A stretch of 64,000 nt of DNA from JANMZO01 sp963763135 (GCA_963763135.1 CAVXNJ010000004.1:310001-374000); one strand, 5' to 3'; numbered from the stretch's first letter, positions 52,203 to 62,189 are shown. The notes: generated by a model not told the origin, from the letters alone. Made by a program: numbers and translations.

Positions 52203-54572
52203 ATGCCGAAATCCCCCAGAACCAAGCTCGTCGTGCGTTCCGCCCTCCTTGGGATGATCAGCGCGCTGAGTGTGCTCCCGCCTGCGAACGTGAATGCGCT
52301 CGAGTCACAGGCCGGGAATGGCGCTGGCCTCGTCCTTGACAAGGTCAAGGTCGATCCGAACGTGACATGGACGGTGTCCGCCGACGGCACGACCGCGAGC
52401 ATGGATGGTCAGTGGGGCCATCAGGAGATCAACTTCCCGGCTCCGAGCGCCATCCCGCCCAACGGAGCGACCTTCACATGGACACTGATCGCAAACGCGA
52501 CGGTCTCGAACCTTGCGACGGAGTGCGAGGTGCATGCGTCCGGGTTGATCGCCACTGCCACCCCTGGGCTTCATGCTTCGGCCTTCAGCGAAGCGCCCGG
52601 GAAGCTCAACACCCGCACGGTGACGGTGAATCTGAAGCCGAGCAGCACGAGTCCCGGAGCGACGGCGGATCTGCAGGTCGGTTGCTTCTCGAACTTCTCT
52701 GTGCACTTCCTCTACAAGAGCGCAGCTGCAACCACGACCTCGACAACCACGACTTCGGCCCCACAGAGCTGCGGTCGCCGCTCGTACCGCTCACAAGTCG
52801 ACGGCACGACCTGCGGGGTTCGCCTCTCGATCATCTCGCCGACGCGAAACTCCCACGCCGAAGTGCAGCCCGGCACACAGGTGCAGCTTCAGTCCGAGGT
52901 CGTCGGGTATCCACTGCCCTTCACCGTGGTGCTGAAGTATCGATCCGGTTCGAGTGGTCCGTTCTTCGCGATTCCGGGGAAGGGTTACCGGTGCCAGAGC
53001 AGCATCTGTGCGTTCCCCCCGCTCGGCTACACGAAACCGACCGGGCCGATCGAGTTCCAAGCCGTCGTCCTCGACGGTTCGAGCGTGCTGTTCACCGCAG
53101 AAGGTGTGTACGCAACCTGGGTACGACCGGACGAGTTGACGTTCGATTACGCGGTGCCCGATCGATACGGACTCGACAGCGACAACGACGGCCTTGTCGA
53201 CGAGCCGACCGACGCCCAGGCGCGACCGGTCGACTGGCCCGTCGACCTCACCGTGACCGACTGCCCGAATCCCGACCCTGCAGCGTCAACCTATACGTGG
53301 AACTACACAAACGCGGCGGGAACGACGAAACCGCTTCCGGCAACCTGGACCTCGAAGTGCACCTGGCGTGCGCTGTTTCCCGGGCCCGGGCGCAAGGGAG
53401 GCACAAACGGTGAGGGTGCGTTCAAGGTGTCGCTGAAGGTCGACGTCAAGCGGCCGGAGGAGCACCACTACGTTGCCACCAGGGAGGTCGTGGTGCAGGA
53501 CTGGCTCATCCTCGGGCTTGGTGACTCACTCGCGTCAGGCGAGGGGAACCCACTGACCGGTCCGGGCGGGATTGCCATCTGGCAAAGCCGGCAGTGCGAT
53601 CGATCCCACATCAGCTACCAGGCGCAGGTTGCCGCGAAGCTGGAGGCGTCGGACCCCAAGACGTCGGTCACGTTCGTCCACCTCGCGTGTTCGGGTGCGA
53701 AGGCCGTCGACCACAGCCCGAGGGGCACTGCGGCGGACAACAGCGTCGCTGATGGCGGTCTCCTCGATCGGTACGAAGGCGTCAATCCCCGCGACGGTAG
53801 TGTGCTTCCCCCGCAGATCGAGCAGGCAAAGAATCGAGTCGGTGGGCGTGAGGTCGACGCGATCCTTCTCAGCATCGGTGTCAACGACATGGAATTCGGA
53901 CCCGTTGTCCTCTCGTGTTCACACGCCGGCGTCAGCCACGGGGCCTCGATCAACGGTGATTGCTTCGGCCAGCCGTACACGAACAACGCCGGCGAGCCGT
54001 TCCCAAACATGGCGCAATTCCTTCGCTTTACAAGTGCCGGTGAGCTACCGGCGTTGTACAAGAAGCTCAACGAACGGTTCGTCTCGACGTTCGGTGGACC
54101 CTTTCCGAAGGGTGGCCTGCCCACCGATCGAGTGTTCATACCCGACTACCCGGACACCATCCACGACGTCAGCGGAGCGCTATGCGCCGAGCTCGATCTA
54201 TCCGCCACCGGGACGACCCCGGATCGCTGGGATGGATGGGTGCGGACCGACGAGGTCCGCCAGCTCGGCACCGAATTCCTCACGCCGTTGAACGCGCAGC
54301 TCGCCCGAACCGGTGCTCCCGCGACGGCGAACAAGCCGTTCTCGTGGAACAGCATCTCGATCACCGATCCCGCAGGTCGAGGATTCGAGAAGAAGGGCTA
54401 TTGCGCTGCGAACCGCCTGGTGCGCCAGCGCGACGAATCGTTCACGGTGCAGGGCAACCAGAACGGCACGCTGCATCCGAACGAGGCGGGCCATCGTTGG
54501 ATCGCCGACATCGTGTACCAGGTCGTCCGGAGCAAGCTCTATCCCACCGGCACCGCCCGTCGTCCCGTCTGA
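52203..54572 (+). CDS. large secreted SGNH/GDSL hydrolase
   Basis: 789 residues. Signal peptide at 1-33. Residues about 35-430 form beta-rich adhesion-type regions with a short Thr/Ser linker near 180 and possible calcium-type DSDNDGLVDEP near 325. The catalytic domain starts near 437: ILGLGDSLASGEGNP (nucleophile Ser), HLACSGAKAVD, LSIGVNDMEFG (block III Asn) and LHPNEAGHRW (His) complete SGNH. An esterase or lipase acting outside the cell; substrate unknown. Confidence 0.9.
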   Translation: MPKSPRTKLVVRSALLGMISALSVLPPANVNALESQAGNGAGLVLDKVKVDPNVTWTVSADGTTASMDGQWGHQEINFPAPSAIPPNGATFTWTLIANATVSNLATECEVHASGLIATATPGLHASAFSEAPGKLNTRTVTVNLKPSSTSPGATADLQVGCFSNFSVHFLYKSAAATTTSTTTTSAPQSCGRRSYRSQVDGTTCGVRLSIISPTRNSHAEVQPGTQVQLQSEVVGYPLPFTVVLKYRSGSSGPFFAIPGKGYRCQSSICAFPPLGYTKPTGPIEFQAVVLDGSSVLFTAEGVYATWVRPDELTFDYAVPDRYGLDSDNDGLVDEPTDAQARPVDWPVDLTVTDCPNPDPAASTYTWNYTNAAGTTKPLPATWTSKCTWRALFPGPGRKGGTNGEGAFKVSLKVDVKRPEEHHYVATREVVVQDWLILGLGDSLASGEGNPLTGPGGIAIWQSRQCDRSHISYQAQVAAKLEASDPKTSVTFVHLACSGAKAVDHSPRGTAADNSVADGGLLDRYEGVNPRDGSVLPPQIEQAKNRVGGREVDAILLSIGVNDMEFGPVVLSCSHAGVSHGASINGDCFGQPYTNNAGEPFPNMAQFLRFTSAGELPALYKKLNERFVSTFGGPFPKGGLPTDRVFIPDYPDTIHDVSGALCAELDLSATGTTPDRWDGWVRTDEVRQLGTEFLTPLNAQLARTGAPATANKPFSWNSISITDPAGRGFEKKGYCAANRLVRQRDESFTVQGNQNGTLHPNEAGHRWIADIVYQVVRSKLYPTGTARRPV

Positions 54573-54761
54573 ACACAAGCGCTGTGCAAGCGGTTGTTCT
54601 GGCCGTCGCCCGTCGCCCTGCCTCGGGTGCTTGTCGGGCAGGTACTCGTGCCGGAGCGCGACGGTCAACGGGCGCCCGGACCGTACCGTTACGAAACTAG
54701 GGTGCAGGTGCGTCTCTCGGTGGATATGCCGGGATCAACCTGGCGACTGATTGGGGAGTGG

Positions 54762-55418
54762 ATGAGTTTCGAGGCGGTGCTCTTTGATTTCAGCGACACG
54801 CTGTTCTGGCGCAATGGTGCGGAGCGTCTAGCGATGTTGCTGACCGAGCGGGGCATCGTTCTCGACGTCGCAGTTCTTTCCCGAGTGTGGGCCGAGGTGA
54901 AGCGTGAAAGCGTCACGCCAAACGAGTTGGCAAAGCGCCGCGACTCCTCAGCGGAGGCACACCGTCGTTGTTGGTTGGAGTTGCTTCGTCCCTTCGACCG
55001 TTTTCACACGGGCGCAGCCGAGGCGATCTACCTCGACCAGCCCAACCCGGCAGGATGGCAGCCCTTTGACGACACGCTTGAGGTACTCGAGACGTTGTCG
55101 GCCCGCGGTGTCCCGATTGGTGTGGTCAGCGATATCGGGTGGGACGTGCGACCGGTCTTTGAGCACTTCGGAGCTGATCGGTTCGTAACGACGTGGGTGC
55201 TTTCCTTCGAGCACGGCACGGAGAAGCCGGATCCACTGTTGTTCGAACTGGGCTGCCGGGGTTTGGGATCGGCACCGGACCGGACGCTGATGGTCGGTGA
55301 TTCGGTAGAGAAGGACGCAGGTGCGGCCCGGGCGGGCCTCACAGCACTGACGCTCCCGGTCCACTCCGGGAGCGGTGAGCGTGGGCTTCGCAGCGCGCTC
55401 AAGCTCGTTGGTGCATAA
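54762..55418 (+). CDS. HAD-superfamily hydrolase
   Basis: 218 residues from the ATG at 54762 (GGGGAG upstream). Motif I: VLFDFSDTLFWRNG, nucleophile Asp, with Ser-Asp in place of the common x-Asp. Motif II: GVVSDIGWD. Motif III/IV: EKPDPLLFELG and MVGDSVEKDAGAARAG. Phosphatase of the phosphoglycolate/haloacid type; substrate unknown. Confidence 0.9.
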   Translation: MSFEAVLFDFSDTLFWRNGAERLAMLLTERGIVLDVAVLSRVWAEVKRESVTPNELAKRRDSSAEAHRRCWLELLRPFDRFHTGAAEAIYLDQPNPAGWQPFDDTLEVLETLSARGVPIGVVSDIGWDVRPVFEHFGADRFVTTWVLSFEHGTEKPDPLLFELGCRGLGSAPDRTLMVGDSVEKDAGAARAGLTALTLPVHSGSGERGLRSALKLVGA

Positions 55419-55452
55419 GCAGTTGCAGAGGTGCCCGCCGGGGATCTGAGCG

Positions 55453-56259
55453 ATGGACGGATGGGTGGCCGTCGGCGATGCTGTCGGGATGCCGCGGATC
55501 AATGACGCCACCATCTCGACCGTTTTGGATCAGTATCTCCCCGAGCGGGCGCGCCTGATCGAGTTGCTTAGGACCTTGGATGACGCGCAATGGGCATTGC
55601 CGACGGAGTGCCCGGCGTACTCGGTGAAGGGCATTGCCACCCACATCCTTGGCGATGATCTGAGTCTCCTCAGCCGACAACGTGACGGAGCCGTGCAGGG
55701 TCTTGTGCTGATGGCCGAGCGGATGCCCGGTGCCGACTTCCGCTCGCTGCTCAACGGGTTCAACGACCAATGGGTCGAGGCCGCCCGGTTCATGAGCCCG
55801 CAACTGCTTCTCCTTCTGCTCGATCTCGCCGGGCAGTGGACGGAACGGTACTACCGCGAGATCGATCCGAACGCGGCAGGCGAGCCAGTCCCTCTTTTCG
55901 GCGTCGGGTTCGGCGACTCGTCGCCGTTCTGGCATGCGATTGCCCGCGAGTATCTGGAGCGCTTCGCACACCACTCCCAGATCCGTCGCGCGCTTGGACT
56001 GGCGTCGCTGGCTGACTCGCCGTTTCTCGACGTCGGTCACGACATCATTGCCACCGTTGCGGGTGCGCCGACCGGTGAACGCTCCGCCGGTCCCGACAGC
56101 TCCGAACAGCCGTGGACCATCGGCCCACTCGTTCTCGGCGCACGCCAGCAAGCTGCTGACATCCTCTCGCTCGGTCGTACTGCCGCTGAGGTAGCGGTTC
56201 TCGTTGATGGACCGAGCGACCTGGTCGATCAGTTCGCCGAACGGGTCGGCCGTCGCTGA
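55453..56259 (+). CDS. maleylpyruvate isomerase N-terminal/DinB-family mycothiol-type protein
   Basis: 268 residues. ERARLIELLRTLDDAQWALPTECPAYSVKGIATHILGDD is the mycothiol-dependent MPI N-terminal pattern (described in two overlapping pieces: WALPTECPAYSVKG and IATHILGDD); the metal histidines include ATHILG and ERFAHHSQIR. Members use mycothiol, consistent with an actinobacterium. An ATG at 55489 is an alternative start. Confidence 0.83.
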   Translation: MDGWVAVGDAVGMPRINDATISTVLDQYLPERARLIELLRTLDDAQWALPTECPAYSVKGIATHILGDDLSLLSRQRDGAVQGLVLMAERMPGADFRSLLNGFNDQWVEAARFMSPQLLLLLLDLAGQWTERYYREIDPNAAGEPVPLFGVGFGDSSPFWHAIAREYLERFAHHSQIRRALGLASLADSPFLDVGHDIIATVAGAPTGERSAGPDSSEQPWTIGPLVLGARQQAADILSLGRTAAEVAVLVDGPSDLVDQFAERVGRR

Positions 56260-56388
56260 GACTCGGCCCGAGGCCGAGGCATCAGACCACTCGGTCAGAG
56301 CGAACGTGCCGCGGTCGTTGTTGTTCGATCGGTCGCCCTCGGAGCGACTGTGTGAACGAGTATCCGGACCGCGTCGGTTGACGATTCG

Positions 56389-57183
56389 TTGGCCGATTCT
56401 CGCTGGCACACTTGTGGTATGGAGGCATATGAGTCTGTTTCGACATGGAAGCAGGACACGCCTCGATCGACGTCGGTAGTTCGGCGAACGCTGATCGATG
56501 ACGTCGCGTCGCGCATTCTCGAGATCCGTCCGAGAAGGCTGCGCGTCGTAGTGGATGGTTACACGGCGAGTGGCAAGACCAGCTTCGCCCATGAGCTTGC
56601 TGCAGCGATTCGTGCACGCGGGCGTTCGACGTTGCGCGCCTCGTTCGATGACTTCAAGAGGCCGTGGCGCGAGGCGGGGGAGAAGGGCTACGACCGTGTG
56701 AGCGGCGACGGCTACTACCGGAACGCACCGGACTTTGAGTCGGCGCAACGGCTGCTGCTCGAGCCGGCAGGACCCCAGGGCTCCGGAACCGTCGTGCTCT
56801 GTGCCAATGATCCATTGACCGGGGTCGATCATCGCCACGTCACGGTCGAAGCTCCCGTCGACGCGGTGCTCATCGTTGATTCGGTCTTCGCGATGAGACC
56901 CGAATACGACAGGTACTGGGATTTCCGGATCTGGCTCGACGTGGCAGCGGAACTGTCGCTCGCTCGTGGGATACAGCGCGATTCGGGGTCTCTGGGCCGA
57001 GCGGCGGCCGAGCGCCTGCATCGAGACCGGTACCATGAGTCTGAACGGATCTACCTCGCTGAAGTCGATCCGGTTTCCAGAGCAGACATCGTCATCGACA
57101 ACACGGACTTCGCCAACCCAACTGTGGTTCGCGATTTCCCAGCCCGGGATTCCGCCGTTGGTTTGACGATCGAGCCGACGTGA
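56389..57183 (+). CDS. uridine kinase-like P-loop kinase
   Basis: 264 residues; ATG at 56419 is a possible later start. Walker A GYTASGKTSFAHELA near 58; FDDFKRPWREAG is the lid/substrate region; DAVLIVDSVFAM and DFRIWLDVAAELSLARGIQRD follow. Phosphorylates a nucleoside or related small molecule. Overlaps the GNAT gene by 4 nt. Confidence 0.85.
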   Translation: MADSRWHTCGMEAYESVSTWKQDTPRSTSVVRRTLIDDVASRILEIRPRRLRVVVDGYTASGKTSFAHELAAAIRARGRSTLRASFDDFKRPWREAGEKGYDRVSGDGYYRNAPDFESAQRLLLEPAGPQGSGTVVLCANDPLTGVDHRHVTVEAPVDAVLIVDSVFAMRPEYDRYWDFRIWLDVAAELSLARGIQRDSGSLGRAAAERLHRDRYHESERIYLAEVDPVSRADIVIDNTDFANPTVVRDFPARDSAVGLTIEPT

Positions 57184-57764
57184 CCGAGCCCCGTAGCGAG
57201 CGTTCACCGGTCACGTTGTCCGACAATGTGGTCGAACTGCGGCCTTGGCGTTTCGCGGACGCGAGTTTCCTGGCTGAAGCGTCGAGGGACCCCGCTATCG
57301 AGCGCTACAACGGCCCGGCGCCTGCTTCATTGTCCGACGCGATAGCGGTGATCGAGCGCATCGAGCTGAGGTGGCGCGCATTCGAAGCCAACGGTGATCC
57401 GACGGGAGCTGCGTTCGCGATTGTTGACGCGTCCTCGGGTGAGCCGGTCGGCATGTGTGGCATCGATGACTGGTCAAGCACAGACGTCGCCCAGTTCGGC
57501 TATTGGTTGGCGGCAGGTGCGAGAGGACGGGGACTTGCCACGCGTTCGGTGACGTTGATGACGGGTTGGTTGTTCACGATCGGAGCAGCTCGGGTTTTTC
57601 TGACCATCGAGTCCGAGAACGCGGCGTCAGTCGCAGTTGCACGCCGCGCTGGATTCACCCATGAGGGAACCCTTCGCAGCTACGGCATCTGGCAGGGCCG
57701 ACGCAAGGACGTGGACGTCTTCGCAGTACTTCCCGATGAGTGGCCGTCGGCCGGGGAACACTGA
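57180..57764 (+). CDS. GNAT N-acetyltransferase, RimJ/RimL-like
   Basis: 194 residues, GTG start overlapping the kinase stop. VELRPWRFADASFLAEASRD, QFGYWLAAGARGRGLATRS with the acetyl-CoA-binding RGRGLA loop, and FLTIESENAASVAVARRAGF are the RimJ/RimL blocks. Acetylates a protein N-terminus or small amine. Confidence 0.92.
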   Translation: MTEPRSERSPVTLSDNVVELRPWRFADASFLAEASRDPAIERYNGPAPASLSDAIAVIERIELRWRAFEANGDPTGAAFAIVDASSGEPVGMCGIDDWSSTDVAQFGYWLAAGARGRGLATRSVTLMTGWLFTIGAARVFLTIESENAASVAVARRAGFTHEGTLRSYGIWQGRRKDVDVFAVLPDEWPSAGEH

Positions 57765-57955
57765 CCGAGCTAGGCGAGCCGTTCGCGAGAAAGTCGTGCG
57801 TGCTCCTTCGAAGTGAAGAACGGGTGCCGTTTCGGCAGCGGCTCCGGAGTCGCGCCGGTGTTTGCGCTGTCGACGCATTCGTTTCGTTCAATTCGTGCGA
57901 AAAGGAGTGTGTTGGCCTGAACCTCGGTACTCTTGGCCCCGATGGAGCACCTTCA

Positions 57956-58324
57956 ATGATCGTCACGATTGACCGGGCGCTGGGCATTCCTCCGCACCAA
58001 CAACTCGCCAGTCAAATCACACGCCTTATCGCCGAAGGCAATCTCCTTTCGGGTGAGCGCCTCCCGCCGGTGCGCCAACTCGCTGCTGAACTTGGTCTGG
58101 CAGCGAACACCGTCGCCCGTGTCTACCGTGACCTGGAGGCCGCTGGCGTGGTGGAGACGCGAGGCCGTCATGGGACGGTCGTGCTAGCCCGTGCGATCGA
58201 CGACGTTCGTCGCCAACAACGTGAGCTCGCCGCCGCAGCCCGACGATTCGCCGACGCCATCGCGGACCTTGGCGTCGGCCGCAACGAAGCGCTCGCGGCG
58301 ATCGAGACCGCTCTCGAATCCTGA
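57956..58324 (+). CDS. GntR-family regulator, YtrA-type
   Basis: 122 residues from the ATG at 57956 with GGAG 8 nt upstream. Winged helix: PPHQQLASQITRLIAEGNLL, LPPVRQLAAELGLAANTVAR and VYRDLEAAGVVETRGRHG. No ligand domain, only a short helical tail, as in YtrA regulators that usually control ABC exporters; none is here. It may control the carbamoyltransferase set that follows 113 nt later. Confidence 0.9.
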   Translation: MIVTIDRALGIPPHQQLASQITRLIAEGNLLSGERLPPVRQLAAELGLAANTVARVYRDLEAAGVVETRGRHGTVVLARAIDDVRRQQRELAAAARRFADAIADLGVGRNEALAAIETALES

Positions 58325-58437
58325 TAGGGAGGAGTTGGCTGAGACCTCTGGATTTGGTCGGCATGAGGGCGACAGACCGCATCCCAAGGGCCCTTGGGCC
58401 CTGTTGAGCAGGGACGCGCAGTGTTACACCGGAGTGC

Positions 58438-59583
58438 ATGAAGACACCTCTTGATTCGGTTGTCCTCGCTTCGCTTCACCGTCGCAGTCTGCTGACGACC
58501 CATGACTGGTCGCCGACCGAGTTGAACGCGCTGCTGGCGCTTGCTTCGCGATTCGAAACCCTCGACCGTTTGCAGCTCTCAACGGCACTGCTTCCTAACG
58601 AACTCGCGTATGCGATGTTCTTCGACAACTCCACGCGCACGAAGTCGGCCTGGGCCGGTGCTGCGGCACGCCTCGGCATGCACCCGGTGATCGTCGACGG
58701 TTCGTCCACGCAGGTCTCGCACGGCGAAACGGCCGAGGAGACCGGGGCCATGCTCGGCATGAACGCCCATGCGCTCGGGATTCGCCATGACCTGATCCTC
58801 GGGGAGGGGAACACGTTCATGCATGACGTGAAGCGCGGCATCGACGAGTACCTGGCGATAACCGACGACCACCGAGCCGTTCCAATCGTGAACCTTCAAT
58901 GCGACGTCGACCATCCCACCCAGACCCTCGCCGATCTGATGTGGATGCGACAGCATTTCGGTACCGATGTCAAAGGTCGGAGGATCACGGTGTCGTGGGC
59001 GTATTCGCCCAGCTACGCGAAGCCTCTGTCGGTGCCACAGGGCCTCGTGTCGTTACTGACCCGTTTCGGCGCACATGTGACGCTCGCTCATCCCGCGGGG
59101 TACGAACTGCTGCCTCAACCGCTGGAGTGGGCACGTCAAGGAGCCGCACTGTCGGGTGGTTCGCTGGAGATCGTGCACGACATGGACACAGCGTTCGTCG
59201 ACGCCGAGATCGTGTATCCGAAGTCCTGGGGTCCACGTGCGCTCATGGAAGAACGTGTGGTCGCGAACAAGGCCGGCGACACGAGCCTCATGCACCAGAT
59301 CGAGAAGCGGGCGCTCGCAGCGAACGCGTCGTTCAAGGACTGGATCTGCGACGAACGCCGCATGGATCTCACCGCGGACGCGCTGTACATGCACTGTCTT
59401 CCGGCTGACATCGGAGCCGAAGTGAGCCCCGAAGTAATGGAGCGCTTCCGAGCTGCAGTGGCCAAGCAGGCGAACAAGAAGGTCTACGTGATCATGGCAT
59501 TGCTGGCTGCGGCGAAAGTCGACAACCTGGCCGAACGCGTTGCGCTTCCGACGATTGACGAAGATTCGGACGAGGAGGTTTGA
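58438..59583 (+). CDS. ygeW: YgeW-type carbamoyltransferase
   Basis: 381 residues. Carbamoyl-phosphate loop FDNSTRTKSAW (STRT kept), DHPTQTLADLMW, and the second-domain MHCLPADIGAEVS with HCLP. Longer than ornithine carbamoyltransferase and closest in layout to YgeW/knotted transcarbamylases. Substrate of YgeW is not firmly established. Followed by a YgeY-like hydrolase and carbamate kinase, the same trio as in the E. coli purine-degradation region. Confidence 0.85.
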   Translation: MKTPLDSVVLASLHRRSLLTTHDWSPTELNALLALASRFETLDRLQLSTALLPNELAYAMFFDNSTRTKSAWAGAAARLGMHPVIVDGSSTQVSHGETAEETGAMLGMNAHALGIRHDLILGEGNTFMHDVKRGIDEYLAITDDHRAVPIVNLQCDVDHPTQTLADLMWMRQHFGTDVKGRRITVSWAYSPSYAKPLSVPQGLVSLLTRFGAHVTLAHPAGYELLPQPLEWARQGAALSGGSLEIVHDMDTAFVDAEIVYPKSWGPRALMEERVVANKAGDTSLMHQIEKRALAANASFKDWICDERRMDLTADALYMHCLPADIGAEVSPEVMERFRAAVAKQANKKVYVIMALLAAAKVDNLAERVALPTIDEDSDEEV

Positions 59584-59584
59584 G

Positions 59585-61132
59585 ATGACGCTCGACGCAA
59601 GAGTCGCAGAGCTCGCCGAACGGTACCGACCACTTGCCGTTGCCATTTTGAAATCAGCGATCCGCATACCCGAGACCCAGGTGGACCGTCCTGAAGAACA
59701 GGGTGGTGATCCGAAGGCCGGCCTCTCCAATCACGAACGTGCCCGGCTCGAAATGCTTCGAGACACGATCATCGATGTCGATGCGGTGCATACCGCCGAC
59801 GACGTGTGGATCGACGAGTTCGGCAATCTCGTGTGGGTCGTGCAGGACGGGAACGACGAGGTGCCGCCCGATCACCGCAAGATCATCTACCTCGACGGCC
59901 ACACCGACACCGTGCAGGCACTGCGAAGTCAATGGCATGAAAAGCTCGGCGGTGCAATCGATCCGTACGACGGTCTCATCGATCCGGCGAAGCTCAATCG
60001 AGACTCTCTTCACAGCGAACTTGGCTACCTGCCTCCCGACGACGAATGGGACCATCTGGTCTTCGGTCGCGGAGCCGCTGACCAACTGGCCGGTGTGGTC
60101 TCGCAGATCATCGCCACCAAGATCCTGCTTGAGCTCGCACCGGAAGGTGCGTTGCACGGTGCCGTCGTGCGTTCATACGCAACGATCGCCGAAGAAGATA
60201 ACGACGGTGGTGGTCCGCGCTACGTGATGAGCAAGGTGCTGCCCGGGGCACCACCGGACTTGGTGCCCGACGTAGTGATTCTCACGGAAGGAACCGGTGA
60301 CAACATCAAAGGAGCGCTCGGGATCTACCGGGGTCAGCGGGGTCGTATGCAGATCGAAATGACCGTGACGGGCCGCTCGTGCCATGGATCGATGCCTCAC
60401 CTCGGTCTGAATCCGTTGGAGTTCGGCGGGGCGATCGTGGCCGAAGCAGCGCACCGAGCTGTGACTGTTGGGTTCGCCGATCATCCCTTCCTCGGTCGTG
60501 GAACACGCACTGCCTCATGGTCGGCACTCGATACGCCGAGCGATTGCGCTGTGCCTGAGCGATTCCAGTGCCGGTTCGACAGGCGGCTCACCATCGGCGA
60601 AACACCCGAGACCGCTATCGCCGAGATCGAGAGCCTCCCCTCGGTCACAGCGGCCCGACAAGCCGGACTTACCGTCGATATCACGGTGCCGATGTACGCC
60701 GAGGCGACCGGCACCGGGTATCAGTCGTGCAATCCACAGATCTATCCGGGCTGGGTCACACCCGAGGAGCATCCGGCGATCCAGGCAGCCGTCGACGCCT
60801 ACCGGCGAGTCGTAAGCCCACATATCAGTGAACCCACGGAGGGAGCTACCGCCGGTGCCCTTCGAATCATGCCTCGCGTCGACCGCTGGGTGTTCTCAAC
60901 CGACGGTGTCGGTTTCCCGGTGCCGCTTGATTCGACGGCGATCGACGTTCCGGCGTCGAAAGAGTGGGTCACGTCCGGCGTGATGCGCCATCCGGCAATG
61001 TTCGGCGTTGGCGCAGGTATTGAACAGAACACCCACCGGATCGGCGAGTGTGTCGACGCGCGCGAACTGCAACACGCGATCGCTGTTCTGGCCCGCTTCC
61101 CGAGCCTGTTCGTCGCCTCGTCGAAGCACTGA
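59585..61132 (+). CDS. ygeY: YgeY-like M20 family hydrolase
   Basis: 515 residues from the ATG at 59585 (GAGGAGG upstream, 1 nt after the previous stop). YLDGHTDTVQALRSQW, FGRGAADQLAGVVSQ, IAEEDNDGGGPRY and SCHGSMPHLGLNPLEFGG are the M20/YgeY zinc and dimer motifs. YgeY is linked by neighbourhood to selenium-dependent purine breakdown; no selenium genes are here. Longer than the E. coli enzyme by insertions near 130-160. Confidence 0.87.
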   Translation: MTLDARVAELAERYRPLAVAILKSAIRIPETQVDRPEEQGGDPKAGLSNHERARLEMLRDTIIDVDAVHTADDVWIDEFGNLVWVVQDGNDEVPPDHRKIIYLDGHTDTVQALRSQWHEKLGGAIDPYDGLIDPAKLNRDSLHSELGYLPPDDEWDHLVFGRGAADQLAGVVSQIIATKILLELAPEGALHGAVVRSYATIAEEDNDGGGPRYVMSKVLPGAPPDLVPDVVILTEGTGDNIKGALGIYRGQRGRMQIEMTVTGRSCHGSMPHLGLNPLEFGGAIVAEAAHRAVTVGFADHPFLGRGTRTASWSALDTPSDCAVPERFQCRFDRRLTIGETPETAIAEIESLPSVTAARQAGLTVDITVPMYAEATGTGYQSCNPQIYPGWVTPEEHPAIQAAVDAYRRVVSPHISEPTEGATAGALRIMPRVDRWVFSTDGVGFPVPLDSTAIDVPASKEWVTSGVMRHPAMFGVGAGIEQNTHRIGECVDARELQHAIAVLARFPSLFVASSKH

Positions 61133-61133
61133 C

Positions 61134-62048
61134 ATGTTGGTTGTCGTAGCGCTCGGCGGCAACGCCTTGCTCCGGCGCGGCGACCGACCTGATGCTGAGG
61201 TGCAGGAACACAACGTGGCCGTGGCCGTCGCCGCGCTCACACCGTTGGCCAACGACAACGCGATGGTCATCGTGCACGGCAACGGTCCACAGGTCGGCGT
61301 GCTTGCACTTGAGTCAGCCGCCGACCGCTCGCTGAGTCATCCATACCCGCTCGATTCCCTCGGAGCGGAAACGCAGGGGCTCATCGGCTACTGGCTGCTG
61401 CAGGAGTTGGAGAACGCACTCCCGGACCGGCTTGTTGCAGCACTCGTAACGCAGACGGTTGTCGATCCGCTGGACCCCGCATTTCGGAAGCCGACGAAGT
61501 TCGTGGGTGCGGTCTATGACCGAGCAACCGCAGAGAAACTCGCGGCGGGTCGGGGATGGTCAGTCGCTGCTGACGGCGACGGGTGGCGACGTGTTGTCGC
61601 GTCACCGCCTCCGATCCGCATTGTCGAAGAGCCGGTAATTCGACTGCTTCTCGACGCCGGAGCGGTCGTGGTGTGCGCCGGCGGTGGCGGCGTACCTGTT
61701 GCCTCAGAACACTCGAAACTGCATGGTGTGGAAGCGGTGATCGACAAAGATCTCAGCGCCTCGCTTCTGGCGGAACGCCTCGACGCCGACGCTTTTCTTG
61801 TGCTCACTGACGTCGACGGTGTGTACCTCGGTTACGGCACCGGTTCGGCTCGTCTCGTGCGGGATACGACTCCTTTGGAACTTCGGGCCCTCCACTTTCC
61901 AGCGGGATCAATGGGGCCGAAGGTCGATGCGGCATGTCGTTTCGTCGAACACACCGGTCGGGTCGCCGGGATCGGATCCCTCGCCGACGCGGCGATCATC
62001 CTGACCGGCAAGCGGGGAACACTCATACGACCTGATCACAAGGTCTGA
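61134..62048 (+). CDS. arcC: carbamate kinase
   Basis: 304 residues from the ATG at 61134, one nt after the hydrolase stop. VVALGGNALLRRGDRP, VHGNGPQVGVLALES, VCAGGGGVPV and EAVIDKDLSASLLA are the amino-acid-kinase-fold signatures of ArcC/YqeA. Makes ATP from carbamoyl phosphate and ADP, the energy-yielding end of the pathway that begins with the carbamoyltransferase. Confidence 0.95.
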   Translation: MLVVVALGGNALLRRGDRPDAEVQEHNVAVAVAALTPLANDNAMVIVHGNGPQVGVLALESAADRSLSHPYPLDSLGAETQGLIGYWLLQELENALPDRLVAALVTQTVVDPLDPAFRKPTKFVGAVYDRATAEKLAAGRGWSVAADGDGWRRVVASPPPIRIVEEPVIRLLLDAGAVVVCAGGGGVPVASEHSKLHGVEAVIDKDLSASLLAERLDADAFLVLTDVDGVYLGYGTGSARLVRDTTPLELRALHFPAGSMGPKVDAACRFVEHTGRVAGIGSLADAAIILTGKRGTLIRPDHKV

Positions 62049-62189
62049 TCTTCGGTCAGTGTTCAGGAGCGCCGTCGCTGCGTCCACGGGACGTTGTGTC
62101 AGTTACGACGAAGCGCCGGTTGCTGTCGCGACAGTTCTTGAACCAGCAGCACCCCAATGGTGATTCGAGGGCTGCAAGCCGCGCCGGGT

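Noticed and set aside
55399..57207. 602-codon minus-strand frame across three plus-strand genes
   Set aside because: Runs antisense to three genes with clear family motifs.
59585..61132. Selenium pathway inferred from YgeY
   Set aside because: No selenium metabolism genes or in-frame TGA seen; the link is only by neighbourhood in other bacteria.
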